DNA of 64,000 nt from an uncultured Sphingomonadaceae bacterium (GCA_913060895.1 CAJXSN010000009.1:1-64000); one strand, 5' to 3'; shown: positions 17,740 to 26,202, counted from the first letter of the stretch. Program-made: numbers and translations. Notes: generated by a model not told the origin, from the letters alone.

Positions 17740-18513
17740 TTATGCAGGGCCGGAGATTTCGAGCCGGGTATGCGCGCCGTCGCTCAGAACCTGAGCGTCG
17801 ATGCCAAAGACATCGCGCAATCGTGTGGCTGTGAAGGTCTCCTGCGGCGTGCCGTTTGCGACAATTCGGCCTTCGTGCATCCAGAGAACCTTGGAGGCGT
17901 AGCGCAGCGCGAGGTCGAGATCATGAATGACCGTCAGGACACTGCGTCCAGCGCGCGTCATGTCGGCGAACAGCTGCATGGTCTGATGCTGGTAGCGCGG
18001 ATCGAGTGCGGCGACGGGTTCGTCCGCCACAACCAGTGGAGTTTCCGCTGCAAGCGCCCGGGCCAAATGCACGCGCGACAATTCGCCGCCCGAGAGCGTG
18101 TCCGCAGCGCGTTCCTCGAAGCCGTCCAACTGGCATACTCGGATCGCGCGCTCCACCGCCTCGCTGTCTTCCTGCGACAAGCGACCAAGGGCAGCGCCAT
18201 ATGCGAACCGCCCGAGCGAAACGACATCGCGAACCGGCTGAGGCCAAACGAGCGGACGCGCTTGCGGCAGATACGCAACGCGGCGAGCGCGCGCTACCGG
18301 CGAAAGCATTTCCACCGCCGTTCCATTGATCGAAGAGCGTCCCGCGTCCTTTTCCAACAGGCCTAGCGCAAGACGCAGGAGGGTCGTTTTGCCCGACCCG
18401 TTTGGCCCTATGAGCGCGGTCAGCTCGCCCGCGCCGAGAGCAAACGCGGCGTCGGCGATCAGAACCCTGCCGTCGACCGAATAGCCGAGGCCTTCTGCCT
18501 CCAGCAGCGTCAT
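17740..18513 (-). CDS. btuD: Vitamin B12 ABC transporter ATP-binding protein
   Basis: A 257-residue ABC ATPase of the FecE/BtuD group. Walker A is GPNGSGKTT at 36-44, the signature is LSGGELSRVHLARAL near 140, and Walker B is VVADEPVAALDP with the switch His in VIHDLDLA. The start at 18513 is set by a four-base overlap with btuC; the longer frame runs into btuC. With BtuC and BtuF it would import corrinoids across the inner membrane. Confidence 0.93.
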   Translation of the reverse strand: MTLLEAEGLGYSVDGRVLIADAAFALGAGELTALIGPNGSGKTTLLRLALGLLEKDAGRSSINGTAVEMLSPVARARRVAYLPQARPLVWPQPVRDVVSLGRFAYGAALGRLSQEDSEAVERAIRVCQLDGFEERAADTLSGGELSRVHLARALAAETPLVVADEPVAALDPRYQHQTMQLFADMTRAGRSVLTVIHDLDLALRYASKVLWMHEGRIVANGTPQETFTATRLRDVFGIDAQVLSDGAHTRLEISGPA

Positions 18514-19487
18514 GCCAGCCTCCTGCGCGCGGCGATCCATATGAATACTGGGGCGCCCAGCAATGAGGCGACGACGCCGAGCTTCAGCTCGCTATCGGTC
18601 GGCAGCACGCGCACGCCGATATCGGCGAACACGAGGATCAGCCCGCCGAGCAGGGCGGAGGGCACCAGTAGCCGCGCGGGATCGTAGCGAAGGAAGGGCC
18701 GCACAAGATGCGGTGCGACGATTCCGACGAAGCCGATTGCTCCGGCCAGCGCGACTGCGGCGCCCGTTGCCAGCCCCGCGCCGACAATCACCGCCAGCCG
18801 TTGCCGCTGGAGATCCAGCCCCATTCCTTCGGCCGCCTCGTCGCCAAGGGCAAGCGCGGATAGGCCGCGACGGGAGGCCAGCAGAATCGCGACCCCGATC
18901 GCCATGAATGGCAGAGCAAATAGCAGGTCGTCGAAGCTGCGATTGTCCACCGTCCCCAACATCCAGTTGACCATGTCCGCGAGGCTGAAGGGGTTGGGAG
19001 CAAGGTTCATCAGCAAGGCCATGATTGCCGCCGAGAAACTCGAAAGACCGACGCCGATCAGAATTAACGTAACGACGGAACGCGTGCGGATGGCGGCGAG
19101 CGCCACCAGTAGCGTAGCGATCAGCGCGCCAGCTACTGCCGCCAGCGGCAGCACCAGCGGGCCTGCGGTTGCCAGACCGAAATAAAGCACGAAGGTCGCG
19201 AATAGTGCGGCGGTGGCCGACACGCCGAGGATACCCGGCTCGGCCAACGGATTTCGCAAGAGGCCCTGCAAGGCCGCGCCGCTCATGCCCAGCGCCGCTC
19301 CAACGAAACCTGCGGCGAGGGCGCGCGGCAGGCGGATTTGCCAGACGACCAGTTGATCGCCCTGGCTCGACTGGAATGCGAGAGCGCCCAGCACCCGGTC
19401 AAGCGGCAAGGGCACCGATCCCAATGCGACCGAGAGGACCAGTGCGCCCACAAGGCTTGCCAGCAATATCGCCACTACCCGGTTCAT
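18510..19487 (-). CDS. btuC: Vitamin B12 ABC transporter permease
   Basis: A 325-residue FecCD-family permease with about nine or ten membrane helices. Typical sequences are RLPRALAAGFVGAALGMSGAALQGLLRNPLAEPGILGVS and GAIGFVGIVAPHLVRPFLRYDPARLLVPSALLG. The start at 19487 overlaps the btuF stop by four bases. Specificity for cobalamin rather than iron chelates is inferred from the operon and the riboswitch upstream. Confidence 0.93.
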   Translation of the reverse strand: MNRVVAILLASLVGALVLSVALGSVPLPLDRVLGALAFQSSQGDQLVVWQIRLPRALAAGFVGAALGMSGAALQGLLRNPLAEPGILGVSATAALFATFVLYFGLATAGPLVLPLAAVAGALIATLLVALAAIRTRSVVTLILIGVGLSSFSAAIMALLMNLAPNPFSLADMVNWMLGTVDNRSFDDLLFALPFMAIGVAILLASRRGLSALALGDEAAEGMGLDLQRQRLAVIVGAGLATGAAVALAGAIGFVGIVAPHLVRPFLRYDPARLLVPSALLGGLILVFADIGVRVLPTDSELKLGVVASLLGAPVFIWIAARRRLA

Positions 19488-20311
19488 TGCGCGCCTTCCT
19501 TCCCTTCTGCGAGCGCCTCTACCGCATCGATCAGGAACCAGCCCCCGCATGAGGTCCAGGCCCCTTCCAGCGGCACGACTGGCAATTCGCGCAATTGTGC
19601 CCGCGCCACCGGATGACGCGCCGCGCTCCAGTTATCGACGTGGTTGGTCTTGCTTTCGAAAAAGGCTGCCGCGATCACGTCGGGCCGGTCATAGGCGAGC
19701 CGTTCCAGTGGCAGTGGGTTCCAACCCGGTCGATTCTGAAAATTTCGCAGGCCCGCCGCGACAAACAGTTCATGCACCAGAGTGCCTTCGCCCGCGGTTA
19801 CGCCTGCCGGGGTCATGTAAAGAACTTCGCGTTGAGGACCGGACCTCTCTGCAAGTGCCTTCAATCGCCGATCCATATCGGCAACGAGCTTTTCGGCCTC
19901 ATCCGGTTTGCCAAGTTCGGTGCCCACCCGCAGCACCTCATCCCGCACTTCGGCAATCGATTGGGGGAAGCCGATCTGCACGACCGGGACTCCCGGCTCC
20001 TTCATGAAATCGGCGATATCGTGCCCGCCACCGTAAGTTCGCACCACCAGATCGGGTTGCAGTGCCAGCACATCTGCCGTGCGCGGACGGACCGTGGGGA
20101 TCCCTTCGGCCGCCGCCCGCATGTAGGAAAAGCGTTTTCCCGCATCGGGCGACAGCGCAAGGATATCCTCGCGGTCCGCGAACTTCAGGACATACTGGTC
20201 GGCGCAGTAGTCGAGGCTGACGATGCGTCGCGGCGCGTCCGCTCCCCGCTCCGCCACCTGCGCACAGGCCGAGAGGAGGCACGCCAGCGCCGCGAGGGTC
20301 GTCCGAACCAT
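19484..20311 (-). CDS. btuF: Corrinoid-binding lipoprotein (BtuF-like)
   Basis: A 275-residue substrate-binding protein of the helical-backbone (FecB/BtuF) class. The signal ends in a lipobox LLSAC (Cys16), so it is probably tethered to the inner membrane rather than free in the periplasm. RRIVSLDYCADQYVLKF opens the N-terminal lobe, and the C-terminal lobe includes GLRNFQNRPGWNPLPLERL and GGWFLIDAVEAL. It lies three bases after btuB. Corrinoid as the ligand is inferred from the neighbours. Confidence 0.9.
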   Translation of the reverse strand: MVRTTLAALACLLSACAQVAERGADAPRRIVSLDYCADQYVLKFADREDILALSPDAGKRFSYMRAAAEGIPTVRPRTADVLALQPDLVVRTYGGGHDIADFMKEPGVPVVQIGFPQSIAEVRDEVLRVGTELGKPDEAEKLVADMDRRLKALAERSGPQREVLYMTPAGVTAGEGTLVHELFVAAGLRNFQNRPGWNPLPLERLAYDRPDVIAAAFFESKTNHVDNWSAARHPVARAQLRELPVVPLEGAWTSCGGWFLIDAVEALAEGKEGAQ

Positions 20312-20314
20312 CGA

Positions 20315-22243
20315 TTACATCCGGTAGCGCACGCCGCCGAACACCGCACGACCAGGTTGGCCGTAGCGGAAGATCGTTTCATACTGCTCGTCGAACAGGT
20401 TCTCGATCCGACCGAAAATTTCGATCTGCTCGGTAATGCCAAAGCTCGCCCGAATATCGGTCACCACATAGCCATCGAGGCGGGTGGTGTTGGTGGCATT
20501 GTCGAAGCTGTCGCCCGCCACGAACACGGTGGCACCGATGCCGATGCCGTTCTCCATGCGGTAGTCCGCGACCAGACTGATCGTATCCTCCGCACGTCGT
20601 GGCAGGCGATTGCCGTTCACATCGTTTCGGGCGTCGATGGTGGTGTAGTTAAGCGCGACGTCGAAGCCATCGGTCGGACGCAGCGCCAGACCGAATTCCC
20701 AGCCATCGGCACTTGCGAGTGCGATATTGTCGTATGTGCCGAACGGGCGTGGATTGGCCGGATCCTGACACGCCGGGATCGGATTGCCGGTGCAGCCGAC
20801 AAACGCGATCAGATTAGTCGCGTCGCGTTCGAAATAAGTGACGCCTACCTCGGCCCGTCCACCGAGGAAATTGTGCGTTATACCGACGTCCCAGTTTTCC
20901 GATTCCTCGGGCTCGAGATCGGTATTTCCGAAGTCGCTGAACAATTGGAACAGCGCAGGCGCTTTGAAACCTTCGCCATAACTGCCGCGCAGCACGGTAT
21001 CGCCGCCGTTGGGCGAATAGGCACCGCTGGCAGCGAAGGTTGTATTATCACCGTAGGTTTCGTGATCGTCGTAGCGAACGCCACCAGTCAGCGAGAGCCC
21101 GTCCAACGGCGTCAAATTGAGCTGGCCGTAGACCGAGTTGATCCACACATCATCGCCAATCGCGGGCGCACCGAAACTCGAGCTGAGATACTCCGATTCC
21201 TCGCGCTCTGCGCCGAAAACGAGCTCGGCTATGTCGGCTGCGTCGAATACGCCCTGATATTCGTAGCGAAGGTTCTCACCGAAAGCGTCGAAGGTTTCGG
21301 AGTTGGTATCGAAGCTGAAATTCCGTCGGTCGATCCTGGTGTATGCAATCCCCAGCCGGTTGCGGAAACGTCCATCCAGGAAGTTGGCATTGATCCCACC
21401 ATAGCCGACCAAATCGTCGCGGTAGGAAACCTCGTTGGTATCGCCCAAGCCCGTCGCCGTGAAGCCATCGATTTCGGTCTCGCTGTCGGCATAGAAACCG
21501 CGCAGATCGATCGAGAAATTCTCGCCCAGCGCGATATCAAACTTGGCGTTTGCGCCAAGGCTTTCGAACCCGTCCGGCTCGGTTCCACCGCGCGCCTCGC
21601 TGAATGCGGAGATGCCATCAGTGCGATAGTAATTGCCGCCAACACTCACCCCGACAGGGCCGAACTTGCCAGAAACGTTGCCGACGAGTTCCGCAGTGTC
21701 GCGCTCACCATATTCGGCACGCGCGAACACGCCGAGGTCCTCGGTCGGCTCGCGGGTAATCAGGTTCACCACTCCGCCGATCGCTTGGCTGCCGTAGAGC
21801 ACGCTTTGCGACCCACGCACCACTTCGACCCGCGCGATGTTGCCGGTGAGGGCAGGGCCGAAGTTGAAGCCGCCACCGGTCGAGGACGGGTCGTTGAGCT
21901 TTACCCCGTCGATCAGGACGACGGTCTGGTCGCTTTCTGCGCCGCGGATTGAAACGCTCGTGCTGGTGCCGATCCCGCCATTGCGGTTGAATGTAACGCC
22001 GGGAACCGTGCGCAGAATATCGAGAACCTCGCTCGGCTGACGGTTCACGATCTCCTCTTCCTCGATCACGGTGACCGATTCACCGACCTGGCTGATCGCA
22101 CGTTCGGTGCGGTTGGCAGTGACAACGATCGTTTGGGAGTTCACTTCCTCGTCTTCGGGAAGATCGACCGACTGAGCGAACGCGCCGGTCGAACACAGAG
22201 CCACGGCCGATGCCGCGACGGACACATAGAATGCGGTTTTCAT
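20315..22243 (-). CDS. btuB: TonB-dependent cobalamin receptor
   Basis: A 642-residue outer-membrane receptor. The signal peptide ends near ALCSTGAFA, and a TonB box-like SQTIVVTA follows. The plug domain (about residues 50-155) has RTVPGVTFNRNGG and VSIRGAESDQTVVLIDGVKLNDPSS, the latter close to E. coli BtuB. A 22-strand-type barrel follows. I start it at 22243 (MKTAFYVS); upstream codons lie in the riboswitch leader. The chain ends in Tyr-Arg-Met rather than the usual terminal aromatic. It is the first gene of an operon running btuB-btuF-btuC-btuD-cobQ-cobD-cobC, under a cobalamin riboswitch, so it should be repressed when B12 is plentiful. Confidence 0.95.
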   Translation of the reverse strand: MKTAFYVSVAASAVALCSTGAFAQSVDLPEDEEVNSQTIVVTANRTERAISQVGESVTVIEEEEIVNRQPSEVLDILRTVPGVTFNRNGGIGTSTSVSIRGAESDQTVVLIDGVKLNDPSSTGGGFNFGPALTGNIARVEVVRGSQSVLYGSQAIGGVVNLITREPTEDLGVFARAEYGERDTAELVGNVSGKFGPVGVSVGGNYYRTDGISAFSEARGGTEPDGFESLGANAKFDIALGENFSIDLRGFYADSETEIDGFTATGLGDTNEVSYRDDLVGYGGINANFLDGRFRNRLGIAYTRIDRRNFSFDTNSETFDAFGENLRYEYQGVFDAADIAELVFGAEREESEYLSSSFGAPAIGDDVWINSVYGQLNLTPLDGLSLTGGVRYDDHETYGDNTTFAASGAYSPNGGDTVLRGSYGEGFKAPALFQLFSDFGNTDLEPEESENWDVGITHNFLGGRAEVGVTYFERDATNLIAFVGCTGNPIPACQDPANPRPFGTYDNIALASADGWEFGLALRPTDGFDVALNYTTIDARNDVNGNRLPRRAEDTISLVADYRMENGIGIGATVFVAGDSFDNATNTTRLDGYVVTDIRASFGITEQIEIFGRIENLFDEQYETIFRYGQPGRAVFGGVRYRM

Positions 22244-22419
22244 TGAAATATCCAAAGCCAGCCCACGCGGAGGCTCCGGTGCCCGCATGGTAAACTCGAC
22301 AGATGGCCCGCCGCCGCTCGAAATGAGCCGCGACACCGGAAACCGGCCTGGCTGTCGTTACTTCGGAAAAAGAATTTTCCTGTCCCACTGGGCTGGACCC
22401 GGCCCCGGACGAACGACGC

Positions 22420-22600
22420 GACGGCAGGTCTCCTGGCTTGCCGATCAACGTCTTCGAACCGTCTTCCCGGCGCCACCCACTGCAGGGCTTAGCCAGTGAC
22501 ATGCTGGTTCGGGACTCCTGGCTCACAGTTGCGGGCACAGCGCCGGTATCTCACCGGCTTCCCTCTTAGCTCCAGGCGATTTATCACCTGCAGCACCGTC
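22420..22600 (-). ncRNA. Cobalamin riboswitch
   Basis: On the minus strand the leader carries the B12 box AGCCAGGAGACCTGCC (22423-22438). Upstream lie GAGGGAAGCCGGTG, ATACCGGCGCTGTGCCCGCA and TGTCACTGG, in the usual order. GACGG at 22596-22600 can pair with CCGTC at 22420-22424 to close P1. The btuB ATG is 177 bases downstream; a hairpin with GTCCAGCCC lies in between, but the expression platform (terminator or ribosome-site masking) is not clear. Confidence 0.95.
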
Positions 22601-22647
22601 TGATCGCGCCAATGCGCGGCATAAACGCCGCTGTCAATCCTTGCAGA

Positions 22648-23253
22648 CTAGAAGTCGATCCCCTGCTGGGCACGAATGCCAGCGCGATAGGCATGCTTGG
22701 TCTCGGTCATCTCGGTGACGGTGTCGGCATAGTCGATCAATTCGGGCTTCGCATCGCGCCCGGTCAATATCACTCGCGTATCGCCCCGGCGTTCAAGGGC
22801 ATCGATGACGGCTTGGGGCGTGAGGTAGTCGTAGCGCAGCGCAATAATGATCTCGTCGAGCACAACCAGCGCGTAGTCACCATTCGCAATCAGTTCGCCC
22901 GCCTTTGCGAGCGCCTTCTCGGCAGCCTCGATATCGCGATCCTTGTCCTGTGTATCCCAAGTGAAACCATCGCCCATAACGTGCCAGTCAACCAAATCCG
23001 GGAAGCGCGCGAAAAACTGCTTTTCGCCCGTCTTCCATTTCCCTTTGATGAACTGCACTACGGCGACCTTCTGGCCCCACCCAAGCGCACGAGCGATGAC
23101 GCCGAAGGCAGAGCTCGACTTGCCCTTGCCGTCGCCGGTGTGGACCAGCACCAGGCCGCGCTCCGGATCTTTTAGCTCGCGCCGCCGCTTGGACTGGGCA
23201 ACCTGCAGTTCCTTCATCCTCGCTGCATGCGTTTCTCTGTCGGTATCGCTCAT
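22648..23253 (-). CDS. cobO: Corrinoid adenosyltransferase (CobO/BtuR type)
   Basis: A 201-residue enzyme that transfers adenosyl from ATP to cob(I)alamin or cobinamide-type corrinoids. The P-loop VHTGDGKGKSSSA is at 37-49, and AVVQFIKGKWKTGE, VVLDEIIIALRY and LTGRDAKPELIDYADTVTEM are CobA/CobO hallmarks. It is the last gene of a four-gene unit (cobT-cobS-phosphatase-cobO); its ATG overlaps the phosphatase stop. It ends 48 bases before the riboswitch, so read-through into the btuB leader is possible. Confidence 0.96.
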   Translation of the reverse strand: MSDTDRETHAARMKELQVAQSKRRRELKDPERGLVLVHTGDGKGKSSSAFGVIARALGWGQKVAVVQFIKGKWKTGEKQFFARFPDLVDWHVMGDGFTWDTQDKDRDIEAAEKALAKAGELIANGDYALVVLDEIIIALRYDYLTPQAVIDALERRGDTRVILTGRDAKPELIDYADTVTEMTETKHAYRAGIRAQQGIDF

Positions 23254-23783
23254 AGTGCCTCTTTCGGTTCGACGGTCAGGAACTGGCCGAAGCCAAGTTG
23301 GATTTCAAACGGGTTTGCACGGCCCAGAACAGCGCTGGCACATCGAACGACGCCGAGATGCGTGACGGCGAGGATATCGGCATCGCAACTCGCCGCATCG
23401 CGTAGATAGGCCCGCACCCGCTCGGTCATCTGCGCCACATTCTCACCGCCATGTGGTCGCGCCCCTTCGACATCTTCTGCCCACGCATCGATTTCACCAC
23501 GCGGAATGGCGTCCCAAGCCTGCATTTCCCAGTTCCCGAAATCGATCTCCATCAGTCTCGGGTCGGCGTGGATGGGAAGGTCGAAATGCGCGGACAGCTG
23601 CTCAGCCAGCGCATTGCATCGGGTCAGCGGACTGCTGTCGATCCGTGCGAAGCGGTCGGGCAATGCGGTCACGAGTGAGCGGAGGCTTCCCTCGCCAAGG
23701 GCTCGAGCGGGAACATCCGACCGGCCGTAGCATATTCCCGCAGCGATCTCGGGCTGGCCGTGGCGCAGCAGGATCAGAGCCAT
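23250..23783 (-). CDS. Alpha-ribazole phosphatase-like histidine phosphatase
   Basis: A 177-residue member of the histidine phosphatase superfamily with LLRHGQPE at residues 5-12 (phosphohistidine His8) and SPLTRCNALAEQL. It also has LMEIDFGNWEMQAWD, the E-x-x-F-G-x-W-E pattern typical of CobC-type alpha-ribazole phosphatases, and LAVTHLGVVR with the second His. It would remove phosphate from adenosylcobalamin 5'-phosphate or alpha-ribazole phosphate at the last step. The start at 23783 overlaps cobS by ten bases. The symbol is left blank because cobC is used above for the decarboxylase. Confidence 0.88.
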   Translation of the reverse strand: MALILLRHGQPEIAAGICYGRSDVPARALGEGSLRSLVTALPDRFARIDSSPLTRCNALAEQLSAHFDLPIHADPRLMEIDFGNWEMQAWDAIPRGEIDAWAEDVEGARPHGGENVAQMTERVRAYLRDAASCDADILAVTHLGVVRCASAVLGRANPFEIQLGFGQFLTVEPKEAL

Positions 23784-24526
23784 GCGATCAAGCCTAGGTA
23801 GAAGCCGACTTCGCTGATCTGCTGCACAGCGCCAAGGCAATCGCCCGTATAGCCACCCAGCTTGCGCTCGAAGACCAGCCGCGTCAAACCATGGCCGACA
23901 CACAGACTAACCAGGCCGCACAGCACGGCGCTGGGCCCAAGAACGGTCGCGCCGATTGCGACCGCGGCAATCCCGGTGAGTGTCGCCAGCACCAGCGGAG
24001 CTGCTCCGATCCCCTTGGCAACCGGTTTCGCGATCCCGTCGGCGCGTGCATAGCGACTGGTCGCAATCACGATCACTGCCGACAGGCGCGAGGCTCCGTG
24101 CGCCACGGGCAGAGCGGCAAGGGCGAGCATGAAGGGCAATTGGGATAGCGCAGCGATTTTGAGCAGCAGGATGAGGAACAGCGCCGCCGCTCCGAACGTT
24201 CCGAGCCGGCTGTCGCGCATGATCTCCATCATCCGCTCGGCTGTCGGCGCGCCAAGCCCATCGAACAGGTCGGCCAGCCCATCTTCATGGAAGGCTCCTG
24301 TCGCCAGCAGCGTGGCTGCGGTCCCGAAGATTGCAGCGACGAAAGCGCCGCCGATTGTCCAGCCAAGTGCGAAGCCAGCCGCTCCGATGGCGCCGATTGC
24401 AAGTCCGACAAGCGGATAAAAGCCGGGTGCGGCCTCGAAATCGCGCTCGTCCAGCTTGGCTGTGGGCAATGGAATCCGCGTGAGAAACACCCACGCGGCA
24501 AGCAATGCGAAGAAGGGGCGTTTCAT
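23774..24526 (-). CDS. cobS: Adenosylcobinamide-GDP ribazoletransferase
   Basis: A 250-residue integral membrane enzyme that joins adenosylcobinamide-GDP to alpha-ribazole (phosphate), forming the nucleotide loop. Signatures are VFLTRIPLP near residue 13, FYPLVGLAIG, HEDGLADLFDGLGA (the acidic metal-binding motif) and RMMEIMRDSRLGTFGAAAL, with several hydrophobic helices around them. The start at 24526 overlaps the cobT stop by four bases. Confidence 0.95.
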   Translation of the reverse strand: MKRPFFALLAAWVFLTRIPLPTAKLDERDFEAAPGFYPLVGLAIGAIGAAGFALGWTIGGAFVAAIFGTAATLLATGAFHEDGLADLFDGLGAPTAERMMEIMRDSRLGTFGAAALFLILLLKIAALSQLPFMLALAALPVAHGASRLSAVIVIATSRYARADGIAKPVAKGIGAAPLVLATLTGIAAVAIGATVLGPSAVLCGLVSLCVGHGLTRLVFERKLGGYTGDCLGAVQQISEVGFYLGLIAWL

Positions 24527-25521
24527 GAAGCCGGAGTAGCGCCGGAAACCCCGGCTTGCGAAAAACTCGCCATTCCGAACAGCGATAGCGCAGCGCGGAT
24601 CATCGGCACGGCAAGCAATGCACCGGTGCCCTCGCCCAATCGCATGTCCAGATCGAACAAGGGCTCGGCTTCCAACCAATCGAGCAACGCCCGATGTCCG
24701 TGCTCGGCCGAGCGATGCGCGTAGACGAAAGCCTTTTCGCAGTCCGGCTCGATCGCCCTTGCAAGCGCGGCGGCAGCGGTGGCGATAAACCCGTCGACGA
24801 CCACCAGCTTGTCCGATGTCCCGGCACCGATCATCGCGCCCGCCATGGTGCCGATCTCGAAACCGCCGACCTCGGCGAGCGCCTCGATTGGCGCGAGCTC
24901 TCCGGTGCGCGCCGCCGCGCGTTCGAGTATCTCTCTCTTATTGGAGAGACCGGTATCGTCGAGACCCGTGCCGCGTCCGACCAACTCGGCGACCGAAATG
25001 AAACTCAGCTTGTGCGCCAGCAGGGCCGCTGCGGAAGTGTTGGCAATACCCATCTCGCCAAAACAAACTATCTTGCTCCCGATGCCGCTCGCAAAATGTC
25101 GTCCTTGCGTGATTGCCTTGCTCGCCACCTCTGGACTCATCGCAGGCCCCGTAGAGCTGTCGGACGTGCTTCGTCCGAGTGCCATGTCGATCAGTCCATC
25201 ACGTTGCGCTGGCAAATGCATGATCCCACAATCGACGACAGTGACCGGTATGCCGAACTGCGCTGCGATGGCATTCGCCGCAGCCCCGCCTGCAAGAAAG
25301 TTGGCAACCATTTGGCCTGTAACTTCCTGCGGGAATGCCGAAACACCCTGTGCCGCGATGCCATGATCGGCAGCAAAGATGGTCAGCGATGCCGAGGCAT
25401 TCTCGGGATTAATGTCGCCTATGATCGCCGCAGACTGAACGGCGAGGCTTTCAAGCCGCCCCATTGATCCGGTTGGCTTAGTCTTATCGTCAATCAGACG
25501 CTGAAGGTCGGCTCGGGTCAT
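24523..25521 (-). CDS. cobT: Nicotinate-nucleotide-dimethylbenzimidazole phosphoribosyltransferase
   Basis: CobT makes alpha-ribazole phosphate from nicotinate mononucleotide and a lower-ligand base. It has 332 residues from the chosen ATG at 25521 (protein MTRADLQRLI); ATGs further upstream (25575, 25647) cannot be excluded, as no site has a strong Shine-Dalgarno. Family motifs are KPTGSMGRLE, FAADHGIAAQGVSAFPQEVT, CFGEMGIANTSAAAL, GFIATAAAALA and the C-terminal RLGEGTGALLA with the catalytic Glu. It heads the cobT-cobS-phosphatase-cobO unit. I see no riboswitch in front of it. No bluB is in the window, so the base must come from elsewhere. Confidence 0.95.
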   Translation of the reverse strand: MTRADLQRLIDDKTKPTGSMGRLESLAVQSAAIIGDINPENASASLTIFAADHGIAAQGVSAFPQEVTGQMVANFLAGGAAANAIAAQFGIPVTVVDCGIMHLPAQRDGLIDMALGRSTSDSSTGPAMSPEVASKAITQGRHFASGIGSKIVCFGEMGIANTSAAALLAHKLSFISVAELVGRGTGLDDTGLSNKREILERAAARTGELAPIEALAEVGGFEIGTMAGAMIGAGTSDKLVVVDGFIATAAAALARAIEPDCEKAFVYAHRSAEHGHRALLDWLEAEPLFDLDMRLGEGTGALLAVPMIRAALSLFGMASFSQAGVSGATPAS

Positions 25522-25740
25522 ATTCTGCGCGTCTAGCGAATGCAGAATGACTTTGGAACGGCGTGAACTGGGCATACGCACCGAGCGCTTAACGATCATC
25601 CAATGGCGGGGGCAGGGCCATCCTACGAGCGCCAAGCTTCTCGCCATTGTGACGTGCCGAGCGAACCGCAGCTTTCAAGTCGAGACGCCTACGATGTGAA
25701 TGACTGAATTGGGGCGCGAAGCGGACATTGCTCCTGTGCA

Positions 25741-25905
25741 CTAGAAGCGCCGCGAAAGTTCCACGACCACGCTGGCTGCCAATGCATCTTCGGCTTTCTC
25801 GCGTCGCTCCCGAACCGTCGATACCAGCTGACGCTTCGAGTGGCTTGGCATCTTGACGATTGCAGCGAGCACGATGGCTTTCATGAGATCGTGATGCATG
25901 GTCAT
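25741..25905 (-). CDS. Small protein coupled to the AlpA-like gene
   Basis: A 54-residue frame whose ATG (25905) overlaps the TGA of the AlpA-like gene in the sequence CAATGACC and which ends in TAG at 25741-25743. The protein starts MTMHHDLMKAIVLAA, is basic in the middle (HSKRQLVSTVRERREKAED) and predicted all-helical. The four-base overlap and sensible composition argue that it is real. I do not recognise the family; a role with the regulator in excision control is a guess. Confidence 0.5.
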   Translation of the reverse strand: MTMHHDLMKAIVLAAIVKMPSHSKRQLVSTVRERREKAEDALAASVVVELSRRF

Positions 25906-26159
25906 TGCACAGCTTCTGCAGTCGGCTCATCTGAATTCTTCCGCCGTCTCTCAACCAGCGATCGGAGACTGGCAGTCAGCACCAGCGTCGAACTGCCCAG
26001 CTTGATGATCTCGATCTCACGTTTACCGATGAGCACATAGAGCGTGCTGCGCCCGATCCCGAGATAGCGGCAGGCCTCGGGGACACGCATCACGATCGGT
26101 TCTATTGTCTGGCGCTGTCGTTGCTCGCGAAGATGCTCTGTCGTGCCTGCGGATGGCAT
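25902..26159 (-). CDS. AlpA-like / excisionase-type helix-turn-helix protein
   Basis: An 85-residue protein with a MerR-like DNA-binding helix-turn-helix of the AlpA/Xis type: VPEACRYLGIGRSTLYVLIGKREIEIIKLGSSTLV at about residues 26-60. I start it at 26159 because AAAGGA lies nine bases before that ATG; an in-frame ATG at 26177 is also open. AlpA-like proteins activate integrase genes or act as excisionases in P4-type islands, so it probably belongs to the mobility functions here although it lies 5.0 kb from the integrase start. An inverted repeat overlaps its ribosome binding site. Confidence 0.85.
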   Translation of the reverse strand: MPSAGTTEHLREQRQRQTIEPIVMRVPEACRYLGIGRSTLYVLIGKREIEIIKLGSSTLVLTASLRSLVERRRKNSDEPTAEAVQ

Positions 26160-26162
26160 GCC

Positions 26163-26202
26163 GGTCGGTCCTTTCATTCATTTGGGTGATGACGGACCGA
26201 CC
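26163..26202 (-). promoter_or_regulatory. Inverted repeat over the AlpA-like gene's ribosome binding site
   Basis: Perfect 9-bp arms GGTCGGTCC (26163-26171) and GGACCGACC (26194-26202) separated by 22 bases. Read on the minus strand, the arm nearest the gene contains the AAAGGA ribosome site, so the RNA hairpin could hide it. Alternatively the arms could be a protein operator. Confidence 0.55.

Noticed and set aside
19595-21952. A 785-codon open frame on the plus strand opposite btuF and btuB
   Set aside because: It mirrors the true genes on the minus strand; high GC leaves the antisense frame open. Its protein has no family features, while btuF and btuB match theirs over the full length.
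25522-25740. A second cobalamin riboswitch before cobT
   Set aside because: No B12 box or GCCACTG-like element on the minus strand there.
25589-25954. A 121-codon minus-strand frame upstream of cobT
   Set aside because: Basic, low-quality composition; it overlaps the better-supported 54-codon gene and the AlpA-like gene in another frame.
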